From Rhizobium sp. Q54 (lineage in GTDB: Bacteria; Pseudomonadota; Alphaproteobacteria; UBA828), in assembly GCA_945892755.1 (NCBI GenBank), contig CAMDDO010000003.1:1-64000 (forward strand): 64,000 bases of DNA, in the 5' to 3' direction. Below, piece by piece: positions 20,656-30,078 of the stretch. The position numbers were made by a program, and so were the translations under genes. The number at the start of each line of letters is the position of its first letter. The first letter of the stretch is position 1. The notes under the pieces are model-generated. The model was not told the origin of the DNA, did no database searches, and saw nothing but the letters and a program-made list of their open reading frames with translations.

Positions 20656-22704
20656 ATGTCACGGTATATTTTGGCGATCGATGTCGGCGGCACGTTCACC
20701 GATGTGATCTGCTATGACGTGACCAATGGCGCGGTCACCACGGCGAAAACGCCTTCGACACCGCCCGATTTCATTGACGGCATGGTCGATGGCATCGCGG
20801 CGCTCGGTCACGACCCGAGCCAAATCCGGCTGATCAAGATCGGCACCACGATCGCGACCAATACGATCATCATGCGAACCGGCGCCAAGACGGCGCTGGT
20901 GACGACGGCTGGCTTCACGGACGTGATCCATGCCGCGCGCGCGGCACGCCCGACACTCTATGATTCGGATTGGGACCCGGCGCCTGCGTTGGTCACTCGA
21001 CAAGACACGCTGACCATCGGCGAGCGGCTCAATTATGAGGGGGACGTGGTCGAAGCGCTCGATGAAGCCGCCTTGCGCAAATTGGCCGCGACCCTGAAGG
21101 CGCGCGGCACCGAAGCGGTCGCCGTGTCATTTCTACATAGCTACATCAATGGCGCCCATGAACAGCGTGCGCGCGATATTCTGCACGACGAGCTGCCGGG
21201 CCGCTTCATCTGTGTTTCATCTGAAATCCTGCCCGAGATCCGGGAATTCGAGCGTACCTCGACGACCGTCGCCAACGCCTATCTCGGCCCGGTGCTTGAG
21301 CGCTATCTCTCGGCGCTGCTCACCCGGCTCGATGCCATTGGCTATAAGGGCGGCGTATTGATCACGCACTCGGGCGGCGGCGTGATGTCGGTCGAGGCGG
21401 CGCGGCGCATCCCGGCGCGCATCTGCCAAAGCGGCCCGGCGGCAGGCGTCGTCGCGGGGGCCGAGATCGGCAAGGCGGCGGGACGGCCAAACGTGATCGG
21501 CCTCGATGTCGGCGGCACCAGCGCCGATGTCTCGCTTTCGCGTCATGGCAAGCCGCTGATCCGGGCCGAGTGGAACATCGAATTCAACATCGTGATCAAT
21601 TTTCCTTCGGTCGATGTCGCGACGATTGGCGCGGGCGGCGGCTCGATTGCGCGTGTCGATCAGGGCGGCGTGTTGAAAGTCGGGCCGGATAGCGCTGGCG
21701 CACGGCCAGGCCCGGCCTGTTATGCGCGTGGCGGCGTCGAGCCGACCGTGACCGACGCCAATCTCGTGCTCGGCCGTTTAAGCCCGGACACGCGACTAGC
21801 CGGGCGCGTCGCGCTGCGCCACGACCTCGCGACGCAGGCGGTCGACAAAGTGGCGACGCCCCTTGGCTATAAGCGCGAGGATGCGGCGGCCGGAATCTTG
21901 CGCATCATGCGGGCCAATATGGCAGGCGCGATCCGCCTCGTCTCGGTCAAGCGCGGGCATGATCCGCGCGAATTCGCGCTGGTCGCGTTCGGTGGCGCGG
22001 GGCCCTTGCATGCGGTCGAACTCGCCCGCGAGCTCGGTATCCCTGAGGTCATCGTGCCCTATTATCCCGGCCTCGGCTCGGCGCTCGGCGTGTTGTACGT
22101 CGAGGTCAGGCACGATTTCGTGCAATCGATTTTTGCCACTAACACGCGCTTCGATGTTGCAACCATCAACCAGGCTTTTGCGAAGCTCGAGGCGGAGGGC
22201 AGCGCGCGGCTCGAGCGCGAGGGCGTCGCGGCGGATCGAATTCGCCTCACGCGCCAGCTCGATGTGCGGTTCTATGGCCAGGTCTCGGGCGGTCTTGTGC
22301 TGCCGGTGAAGGCCGGTGCGCTTGTCGGTGCCGATGTGCGCGAAATCTTCGGCCTGTTCCACAAGCGTCACGCCGAGGAATATGGCTACACCCTGCCCGA
22401 GGATCTGGCCGAGCTCGAGATCGTCAATGCGCGGGTCAGTGCCGAGGGCCTGCGCGAGGCGGCGCCAAATCCAGTCTTCCCGCGTCCGCCCGACACTAAG
22501 CCCCAGCCTGCGCCGCGCCGCCGCGTCTTTTTCGAGGACGCGGGTTGGATCGAGACGCCGATCTGGCGCCGTGAGACGCTGCCGATCGGGCATTCGGTCG
22601 AGGGGCCGGCGATCATCGAACAGAACGATACCACGACGCTCTTGGTGCCCGGTTCGCGGGCGACGGTCGATGCCCAACTCAACCTTCTCTGCACCATCGG
22701 GTGA
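20656..22704 (+). CDS. Hydantoinase/oxoprolinase family protein, subunit A (HyuA-like)
   Basis: 682 aa; ILAIDVGGTFTDVICYD, GTTIATNTIIMRTG, LDVGGTSADVSL, IGAGGGSIARVDQGG, FGGAGPLHAVELAREL. Confidence 0.95.
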   Translation: MSRYILAIDVGGTFTDVICYDVTNGAVTTAKTPSTPPDFIDGMVDGIAALGHDPSQIRLIKIGTTIATNTIIMRTGAKTALVTTAGFTDVIHAARAARPTLYDSDWDPAPALVTRQDTLTIGERLNYEGDVVEALDEAALRKLAATLKARGTEAVAVSFLHSYINGAHEQRARDILHDELPGRFICVSSEILPEIREFERTSTTVANAYLGPVLERYLSALLTRLDAIGYKGGVLITHSGGGVMSVEAARRIPARICQSGPAAGVVAGAEIGKAAGRPNVIGLDVGGTSADVSLSRHGKPLIRAEWNIEFNIVINFPSVDVATIGAGGGSIARVDQGGVLKVGPDSAGARPGPACYARGGVEPTVTDANLVLGRLSPDTRLAGRVALRHDLATQAVDKVATPLGYKREDAAAGILRIMRANMAGAIRLVSVKRGHDPREFALVAFGGAGPLHAVELARELGIPEVIVPYYPGLGSALGVLYVEVRHDFVQSIFATNTRFDVATINQAFAKLEAEGSARLEREGVAADRIRLTRQLDVRFYGQVSGGLVLPVKAGALVGADVREIFGLFHKRHAEEYGYTLPEDLAELEIVNARVSAEGLREAAPNPVFPRPPDTKPQPAPRRRVFFEDAGWIETPIWRRETLPIGHSVEGPAIIEQNDTTTLLVPGSRATVDAQLNLLCTIG

Positions 22705-22708
22705 TGCC

Positions 22709-24559
22709 ATGAAACTCGACGCCGTGACATTTGAAGTGTTGCGCAACGCGCTCTCCAGCATGTGCGACGAGGGCAGCGAGATGATCGCGCGGCTTGCCTA
22801 TGCGCCAACCATCAGCGAGGGGCACGACCATTCCTGCGCGCTCTTGACCGCCGAGGGCCGGCTGGTAGCGCATGGCAATCGCGATCAGGCGCCACATATC
22901 GGCTCGTTCGAGCCCTCGGTTCGTGTGGTCCGCCAGTGGATCGACGACAAATTCGAGCCCGGCGACGTTTACATCTTCAATGACCCCTATAGCGGCGGCA
23001 CGCATTGCAACGACGTGAAGCTGATTCGCCCGATTTTTCACAAAGGGAAATTGGTGGCGTTCAATTCGTCGACCGGCCATTGGCCCGATGTCGGCGGCGC
23101 GCTGCCGGGCAGCTTCAACCCGCGCGCGATCGATTGCTATTCCGAGGGCCTACGCATTCCCCCGATGAGAATCTTCAAGAATGACAAGCTCGACAAGACC
23201 GTGATGCAGTTGATCGCCTATAACATGCGCACGGGGCGCGAGCGGATCGCCGACATCTACGCGCAGCATCGAGCCGGGCGGCTGATCGAGGAACGCCTGC
23301 TCGACATGTTCGATCGGCACGGCGACAACACGATCCATGCGCTGTTTGGCGATATCTTCGATTACACCGAGGAAATGTTCCGCAAGCAGGTTGCCGAGCT
23401 ACCGGATGGCAGCTTCGAGTTCGAGGATTTTTCGGACAAGGACATCATGCATCCCGATACGCCGCGCATCCGCATCCACTGCAAGATGACGATCGCCGGC
23501 GATCAGGTCACCTTCGATTATACCGGCAGCGACAGGGCGCCGATCGGCCCGTTCGGCTTTCCGCGCGCTTCGCTCGAGACCGCGGTCTATGACGGCACTC
23601 TGCATTGCTTTCCCTATTTGGCGCCGCTCAATCACGGCCTCGCACGCGCCGTGTCGGTGCTTTCAACGCCCGGCAGCTGCGTCGATATCCAGGAGCCGAC
23701 GCCGGCCTCGGGCTATGCCAGCGGCGCCTATGAAAAGGTCGCCGCGGTCACCATGGCGTGTTGGGCCAACGCGTTCTCGGGCGTCAATCCAAAACGCATG
23801 TATGCGGCGGGCATCAATCTCGCCAATCTCTGCATTGGCGGCATACACCCGAAGACCGGCAAGCATTATGTCAATTATCTGTGGAACGAGGGCGGCCAGG
23901 GCGCGCGCAGCTACAAGGATGGCAATTCGTTCCAGATGATGATCTTCATCGGCGGCGCCACCAACCAGCCGATCGAGATTCTCGAACGTTGGTATCCGCT
24001 GCTCTATACCAATTGCAATGGCGTGCAGGATTCGTGCGGCGACGGCGCCTATCGCGGCGGCCTCGGCATTGATCGCAGCTTCAAGACCCTCGGCGCCATG
24101 ACGTTGACCATGCACGGCGACCGCGCGGAAGTGACGCCCTTCGGCTTGGCCGGCGGTACCAATGGCGGGCCGAACACGCTCTCGGTGCGCCGTGCCGCCG
24201 ATCCGGGCTCGGAGGAGCATCTCGGCATGCACGCCATGGGCATAAGGCTCGAGCCGGGCGATCATGTGATCTACCGCTCAAATGGCGGCGGCGGTTTTGG
24301 CGATCCGCTGTCGCGCGATCCGGCGCTGGTCTTGGCCGATGTCGAGAACGGCTGGATTTCACGCGAGAAGGCGGAACAAATCTATGGCGTGGCGCTCGTC
24401 TCATCCAACGGCGCGGCTGGCTCGCTCAAAATCGATGAGGCGTCGACGGCCACCCGACGCGCCACGCTGCGCGGCAAGCCTCGCGTCCGTGGCTATGGCC
24501 CAGGCGAGGTGCATCCGCTCGGCGAGAAACTGACCGTGCCGAAATTGGCGGCGGATTGA
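22709..24559 (+). CDS. Hydantoinase B/oxoprolinase family protein (HyuB-like)
   Basis: DAVTFEVLRNALSSMCDEGSEMIARLAYAPTISEGHDHS, YIFNDPYSGGTHCNDVKLI, GGGGFGDPLSRDP; ATG at 22709 immediately downstream of HyuA. Confidence 0.95.
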   Translation: MKLDAVTFEVLRNALSSMCDEGSEMIARLAYAPTISEGHDHSCALLTAEGRLVAHGNRDQAPHIGSFEPSVRVVRQWIDDKFEPGDVYIFNDPYSGGTHCNDVKLIRPIFHKGKLVAFNSSTGHWPDVGGALPGSFNPRAIDCYSEGLRIPPMRIFKNDKLDKTVMQLIAYNMRTGRERIADIYAQHRAGRLIEERLLDMFDRHGDNTIHALFGDIFDYTEEMFRKQVAELPDGSFEFEDFSDKDIMHPDTPRIRIHCKMTIAGDQVTFDYTGSDRAPIGPFGFPRASLETAVYDGTLHCFPYLAPLNHGLARAVSVLSTPGSCVDIQEPTPASGYASGAYEKVAAVTMACWANAFSGVNPKRMYAAGINLANLCIGGIHPKTGKHYVNYLWNEGGQGARSYKDGNSFQMMIFIGGATNQPIEILERWYPLLYTNCNGVQDSCGDGAYRGGLGIDRSFKTLGAMTLTMHGDRAEVTPFGLAGGTNGGPNTLSVRRAADPGSEEHLGMHAMGIRLEPGDHVIYRSNGGGGFGDPLSRDPALVLADVENGWISREKAEQIYGVALVSSNGAAGSLKIDEASTATRRATLRGKPRVRGYGPGEVHPLGEKLTVPKLAAD

Positions 24560-24990
24560 GCGATCGCTGCACGCTGCCTGAATGCGATGATCCGAGACAC
24601 CCAGCCATGGCAACAGGCTTGACTCCCAAGCCAGTGGCCTGAGGGAGCCTTTTCGCCTCGCACCCTCGAGACGACCGCTTTGCCGCCTCCTCAGGATGAG
24701 ACGATAGGACGTCTCGAACGACGAATGGGCAAACTGAGCCATCGTCGCCGCCATACCAGCGGAGCCAGCGTGGAGGCATCGTTTGCGCGGCGCTTCTCGG
24801 TCGCCGCCCGGTGCGATATCCTTCTTGGTCAAACGGCGGCTGGCCCGGCCTTTCGGGTGCCTTTTGTTCAAGCACGCTCAAGAAAATCCGGCGCACCGAG
24901 CACGCCGCGCCGCCTTTGGAAACCCGTCATGCCTGCGTCAACCACCTCTCCGACCCGAGTTCGTCCTTGCTCACGACCGAATTGCGAAGC

Positions 24991-26007
24991 ATGCCAGCCA
25001 CCGTCATGAATGTCGGCCAAAGCCACCACGCGATGCTGCGCGGCATCGAGAACCTCGCGCACGCGGCTCTGCCACGCTGGGGGCTCGATGGCGGCGCGCT
25101 TCACCTGCTGAGCCGGTCGGAAAACGCGATGTATCGCGTAACGCCGCGGCGGGGCGGCAGACCGGTCGTCCTCCGGGTCCACCGCGAGGGCTATCACACG
25201 CTCAACGGCATCAAGACCGAACTGGCCTGGATGCGGGCGCTACAGGCCGAGGCTGGGGTCAAGACGCCACAGGCGATTCCCGGTCTTGACGGCGAGGATA
25301 TCCAACTGGTCGCCCACCCCTCATTGCCCGCACCCCGTCATTGCGTTCTCTTCGAGCTCATCGACGGGGTCGAGCCCTCGCCCGAGCGAAATTTGATCGA
25401 ACCGTTCAAGCAACTCGGCGAGGTCACCGCGCGCACGCACAACCACACCGAGCGCTGGCGGCGGCCGCCTTTTTTCGATCGGCTGATCTGGGATTTCGAG
25501 CATAGCCTTGGCGCGACGCCCAATTGGGGACCGTGGCGCGACGGGCCCGAACTGACCGCCGAAAGTCGCGCGCTGCTCGAGCGCGTCGTCGATACGATCG
25601 AGTGGCGGCTTGGATTTTTCGGCAAGGCGGCGCATCGCTTCGGGCTCATCCACGCGGATTTCCGTTTGGGCAATCTGCTCATCCACGATGGCGACGTGCG
25701 GGTGCTCGACTTCGACGATTGCGGACTGGGCTGGTTTCTCTACGACGCGGCAAGCGCCGTTTCGTTGATCGAGGACAAGCCCGAGCTCGATGCGCTCATC
25801 GCATCATGGCTCGAAGGCTATCGGCGCGTGCGCGAACTGCCGGCGAACGACGAGGCCGAGCTCTGGACCTTTTTCATGCTCCGGCGCCTCACCGTGTTCG
25901 CCTGGCTCGGCTCGCACGCCGACACCGATCTCGCGCGACAAGTAAGCCCGGGTTATTGCCGCGTGACCTGCGATCTCGCCGAGCGTTATCTCGGCCGCTT
26001 CCGCTGA
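24991..26007 (+). CDS. APH-fold phosphotransferase / small-molecule kinase
   Basis: HRFGLIHADFRLGNLLIHDGDVRVLDFDDCGLGWFLYDAA: APH catalytic HxDxxxxN and metal-binding D motif. Start at MPATVMNVG (24991). Confidence 0.88.
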   Translation: MPATVMNVGQSHHAMLRGIENLAHAALPRWGLDGGALHLLSRSENAMYRVTPRRGGRPVVLRVHREGYHTLNGIKTELAWMRALQAEAGVKTPQAIPGLDGEDIQLVAHPSLPAPRHCVLFELIDGVEPSPERNLIEPFKQLGEVTARTHNHTERWRRPPFFDRLIWDFEHSLGATPNWGPWRDGPELTAESRALLERVVDTIEWRLGFFGKAAHRFGLIHADFRLGNLLIHDGDVRVLDFDDCGLGWFLYDAASAVSLIEDKPELDALIASWLEGYRRVRELPANDEAELWTFFMLRRLTVFAWLGSHADTDLARQVSPGYCRVTCDLAERYLGRFR

Positions 26008-26072
26008 CTGACAAAGTGTGGGCCGCGGCTCCTGCGGCCGGTCGATCGAGATTGAGAAGGAAGGCCCGGACC

Positions 26073-27404
26073 ATGGGAATCGAGATCAAACACGCCCTTG
26101 CTTTGAATGCGTTCGACGGCGCGAAGCGCACGGCGATGGATGCCGCGACGCGCGCCTTGCTCAACCGTCGCAAGCGCAATTTCGGCGCGGCCTCGGTGCT
26201 GTTCTATCGCGCGCCGCTGAACATCGTGCGCGCCGAGGGCGTCTGGATGATCGCGGCCGACGGTCGCCGCTATCTCGACGCCTACAACAACGTGCCCTCG
26301 GTCGGTCATAGCCACAAGCGCGTGGCCGAGGCGATCGCCGCTCAGTCCACGGCCGTGAACACAAGCACGCGCTATTTGAACGACATCATCGAAACCTATG
26401 CCGAGCGGCTGAAGGCGACTCTGCCGAAGAGCCTCTCGAACGTCGTGCTGACCTGTTCGGGCAGCGAAGCCAATGATCTTGCCCTGCGCCTCGCCGCCCA
26501 AGCCTCGGGCGGCCAAGGCTTCGTGGTGACCGAGACCGCCTATCATGGCAACACGCTGGCCGTCACCGACATCTCGCCTTCGGCGCGGAAGCCCGGCACG
26601 AGTGTGCGCCATGTCAAGACCGTGCCCGCGCCGGGACGCGCCGCCTATGGCGCGGATATCGCGGGCGGCTTCGCCAAGGCAGTCAACAAGGCGATCGCCG
26701 TGCTCAAGCGCGATGGCCTGCGCCCCGCCGCGTTGATCTGCGATACGATCTTCTCAAGCGATGGCGTGTTCGCCGACCCGCCGGGCTTTATGGCGCAGGC
26801 GGTCGCGGCGATGCGCGCGGCCGGCGGCCTCTTCATCGCGGATGAGGTGCAGCCCGGTTTCGGCCGCACCGGTGAGCGGTTCTGGGGCTTCGCGCGCCAT
26901 CGCCTGACGCCGGATATCGTCACCATGGGGAAACCGATGGGCAATGGCTATCCGATGGCCGGCCTCGCGACGCGGCCGGCACTGCTTGCGGCCTATTGCG
27001 CGGAGGTCGGCTATTTCAACACCTTCGCCGGCAATCCGGTGGCGGCGGCGGCTGGCCTTGTCGTGCTCGACGTGATTCGCGACGAAGGTCTCCAGGCCAA
27101 TGCCCGAACCATCGGCGCCGACTTGCGCGCGCGCCTCGCCGCGCTCGCCCAACGCCATGCCGTGATCGGCGAGGTGCGCGGCGCCGGCCTCTTCATCGGC
27201 GTCGAGTTCAGCCATGACGGCGACCTCGCGCGGCCCGACCCCGAAACCGCAAGCCGCGTCATTGACGGTATGCGCGAGCGCGGCGTCCTGATCGGCGCCG
27301 CCGGCCGCTACGGCAATATCTTGAAAATCCGCCCGCCGCTCTGCTTCGCCGAGGCGCATGTCGATTTTTTCGTCAAGGCCTTGGCACAAGTGCTGAAGAA
27401 CTGA
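26073..27404 (+). CDS. Class-III aminotransferase-fold PLP enzyme, AGXT2L/phospho-lyase-like
   Basis: YLDAYNNVPSVGHSHKRV, NTSTRYLNDIIETYAERLKATLPKSLSNVVLTCSGSEANDLALRLA, FIADEVQPGFGRTGERFWGF, MGKPMGNGYPMAGLATR, FNTFAGNPVAAAAGLVVLDVI. Start ATG 26073 (MGIEIKHALALN). Confidence 0.88.
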   Translation: MGIEIKHALALNAFDGAKRTAMDAATRALLNRRKRNFGAASVLFYRAPLNIVRAEGVWMIAADGRRYLDAYNNVPSVGHSHKRVAEAIAAQSTAVNTSTRYLNDIIETYAERLKATLPKSLSNVVLTCSGSEANDLALRLAAQASGGQGFVVTETAYHGNTLAVTDISPSARKPGTSVRHVKTVPAPGRAAYGADIAGGFAKAVNKAIAVLKRDGLRPAALICDTIFSSDGVFADPPGFMAQAVAAMRAAGGLFIADEVQPGFGRTGERFWGFARHRLTPDIVTMGKPMGNGYPMAGLATRPALLAAYCAEVGYFNTFAGNPVAAAAGLVVLDVIRDEGLQANARTIGADLRARLAALAQRHAVIGEVRGAGLFIGVEFSHDGDLARPDPETASRVIDGMRERGVLIGAAGRYGNILKIRPPLCFAEAHVDFFVKALAQVLKN

Positions 27405-27441
27405 GGCCTACCGGCTCGGCATCGGCGCGCCGAGCCTCGCA

Positions 27442-28647
27442 TCAAAGCGCAGGGTCGGCCGAGGGCAGGCCCATGAGCACGCGCCCGTGGTTCGATGCGT
27501 TGACGTCCCAATTCTGGGTGATGTGGCCACGGATGCAGTTCATGTCGCGCATGGCGCGCGAGATCGGATTGTGATTGTAGAGGCCCGCGCCGCCCGAAAG
27601 TTGGAACACGAGATCGACCGCGTCGGCCGAAAGCTTGCCGGCCATGGTCGCCTTGGCGCGGAGTTCGGTCTTGAGCGGCATCGGTGCGATCTCGCCCTTC
27701 TCGGCGACCGCCATGCCGCGCTCGCACGCATCGTGCAGCAGCATGCGCGCGATCTTGATCGCTGTATCGGCCTCCGCGACCTTGACCTGGGCGGTCGAAT
27801 AGTCGGCGATGCTTTTACCCGACATGCGCGTGATCCGCGTCCGGGCTTGCTCGACATAGACGTCGAACGCCGCTTGAGCCAAGCCGAGCGCGACCACGCT
27901 CTGATTGATCGAGAACATCGCGAACGCCGGAAGCTTGTAGAGTGCGGCCCCGTTCACCGCGCAGCCGGGCGCGTCGCCGCCGCCCTTGGTCTTCGCGATC
28001 GGCAGCGCGCGGCTCTCGGGCACGAAGCAATCCTCGATCGCGACATCGGCGCTGCCGGTGCCACGCAGGCCCGCCGTATGCCAGGTGTCGATGATCTGAT
28101 AATCCTTGAACGGCACCGCGTGCATTTGGGCGATCGGCGGCCCATCGCCGTTCTCAGCCAAGGCCGCCGCGATGAACCAATCCGCGCCATAGACGCCGCT
28201 GGCGAACGGCCAGCGCCCGCTTACGCGCCAGCCGCCCGATACTTTGCGCGCCTTGCCGCAGGCCGGGATCAAGACGCCGGCGACCACGGCGTCGGGCATC
28301 GGTCCCCAGATCTCGTCCTGTCCCTCCGCCGGCCAATAGCCGAGCAGGCAATTGTGCGAACAATATTGCGTCAGGCACCAGCCCGCCGCGCAGCAGGCGC
28401 GCGAAATCGTCTCGACAATATCGGCCATACCGGCGAAATGGGCCTCGGCGCCGCCATGCCGTCCGGGCTGCAGAATACGGTGAAGGCCTTCGGCGCGCAT
28501 CAGCTCGACGGTCTCGAGCGGCAGACGGCGCGCCTCCTCGGCCGCATCCGAGCGCTCGCGAATCGCCTCGACCAAGGCTTGAGCGCGACCCAACAACGCG
28601 GCGCGCGAGCCAGCGGCCGCTGCCTTCGAACCGGCTTCGCGTGTCAT
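27442..28647 (-). CDS. Acyl-CoA dehydrogenase-fold protein, group D flavin monooxygenase oxygenase-like (HsaA/HpaH-type)
   Basis: 401 aa; GGWRVSGRWPFASGVYGADWF and TWHTAGLRGTGSADVAIEDCFVP; GGAGLYNHNPISRAMRDMNCIRGH C-terminus. Confidence 0.82.
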   Translation of the reverse strand: MTREAGSKAAAAGSRAALLGRAQALVEAIRERSDAAEEARRLPLETVELMRAEGLHRILQPGRHGGAEAHFAGMADIVETISRACCAAGWCLTQYCSHNCLLGYWPAEGQDEIWGPMPDAVVAGVLIPACGKARKVSGGWRVSGRWPFASGVYGADWFIAAALAENGDGPPIAQMHAVPFKDYQIIDTWHTAGLRGTGSADVAIEDCFVPESRALPIAKTKGGGDAPGCAVNGAALYKLPAFAMFSINQSVVALGLAQAAFDVYVEQARTRITRMSGKSIADYSTAQVKVAEADTAIKIARMLLHDACERGMAVAEKGEIAPMPLKTELRAKATMAGKLSADAVDLVFQLSGGAGLYNHNPISRAMRDMNCIRGHITQNWDVNASNHGRVLMGLPSADPAL

Positions 28648-28916
28648 GCGTGCTCCCCCGATGCGGCCCCAAATTCAAGGCGCATAGCAAACCTCAAGCG
28701 GCATCGCGCCATACCGGTCCTTCCCGCGTCCCCACATTGCGGCGGGGTGTGAACGGCCTTCGATCGCTTGCCCCGTGGCCGCGTCGGCGCGACGTGCATC
28801 TTATCCTTCGGCAGAGGCCGGATGGACAACGTGTTGAAACTTCACACCTAGACCAATATCGTCAAAACGACCACGTTTGGTGGGACCAACTAAAGGGGCG
28901 TCTCCGGGTCCTCGGC

Positions 28917-29705
28917 TCAGCGGGCCGTGGTCCCGCCATCGACGGGAAGCAGCGATCCCGTGATGAAGCTCGCTGCCTCGGATGCAAGAAACATCACCGC
29001 GTTCGCGACGTCGAGCGGTTTGCCAATGCGACCCATCGGAATGTGCGCGCCCAAGCGTTTCATGATTTCCTCGCGCGACAAATTGAGTTGCTGCCAACCG
29101 ATGTCCGTCATTGGCGTGTCGATATCGCCGGGACAGACGGCATTGACTCGAATCCCATCGCGCGCGTGATCGATTGCCATCACCTTCGTCAGCATGGCGA
29201 TCGCGGCTTTGGTCGCGCTATAGGCGGGTAGGCTCTCATAGGCGATCAAGGCGCATTCCGAGGACATATTGATAATGCACCCGCCACCGCCCTGCGCCTT
29301 CATCTGCCTGACCGTCGCGCGCGCCATGTAGAAGGCGCCACTCAGATTGATTTCGATCAGGCGCCGCCATGCGGCATCGTCGGTTTGATCGACCTTGCCA
29401 TTGAATGCCACGCCGGCATTGTTGAACAACACGTCAAGGCGCCCGAATTCGCGCACGGTTTCCGCAACCAGGTTGTCGCAATAGGCGGGCTCGGACACGT
29501 CGCCGAGACTCAACGCCGCCTGCCCGCCTGACGCCCGAATCGCGTCGCGCACGCGCGCAGCCCGGGCGGCGTCGCGCCCGCCGATCATGACCTTGGCACC
29601 GTGGGCCGCGAAGGCCTGCGCGGTGCCCGCACCGATCCCCGACGAGGCCCCGGTCACCAGCACGACGCGACCGGCAAAGGCATCCTTGGCAAAGAGCGAT
29701 GTCAT
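28917..29705 (-). CDS. SDR family oxidoreductase
   Basis: VVLVTGASSGIGAGTAQAFA, NNAGVAFNG, YSATKAAIAML, GSLLPVDGGTTA; start at MTSLFAKDAF (29705). Confidence 0.9.
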   Translation of the reverse strand: MTSLFAKDAFAGRVVLVTGASSGIGAGTAQAFAAHGAKVMIGGRDAARAARVRDAIRASGGQAALSLGDVSEPAYCDNLVAETVREFGRLDVLFNNAGVAFNGKVDQTDDAAWRRLIEINLSGAFYMARATVRQMKAQGGGGCIINMSSECALIAYESLPAYSATKAAIAMLTKVMAIDHARDGIRVNAVCPGDIDTPMTDIGWQQLNLSREEIMKRLGAHIPMGRIGKPLDVANAVMFLASEAASFITGSLLPVDGGTTAR

Positions 29706-30078
29706 CGAGGCTCTCTCGTCCCATGGCTTGGTCAGAAGACCCCAGACCGCATTCAAGACCGGCCGCGGGGCCGAGGGTCGACAGTCTAACCAATTTCGAT
29801 CGCGTTCGAAGCAAGTCCGTGACGCGCCGACGGTACCGACTTCCGGCTTTGCAGATCATGGTTAATTCGTCGATCTGGTTGAAAAAGCCCGCGTCGAGCA
29901 CGAGCGCTTGTTGAACGCCGGCGAACGGGGCCATAGCCCCCGATCGCGCGGTCATCGGCCGGGGTCCGGCACGCGCGCCGCCCTGATCGCCTGTGTTTTG
30001 AACAAGACCGTGACGCGGCGAGGCAATTGCGCGGCCGGCGATTGCAAATGGTAGACATTTCTGGTTTCATAAAAACAC

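Noticed and set aside
22316-22708. Upstream extension of the HyuB ORF
   Set aside because: Overlaps the HyuA 3' end in another frame; real HyuB starts at ATG 22709 (MKLDAVTFEVLRNAL).
24560-24990. Possible small genes in the 430-bp gap before the kinase
   Set aside because: Short ORFs in several frames with no motif; sequence contains CTCAGGATGAG-like dispersed-repeat fragments, so more likely intergenic.
25524-26072. N-terminal extension of the class-III PLP enzyme ORF
   Set aside because: Overlaps the kinase gene out of frame; the conserved protein starts at ATG 26073.
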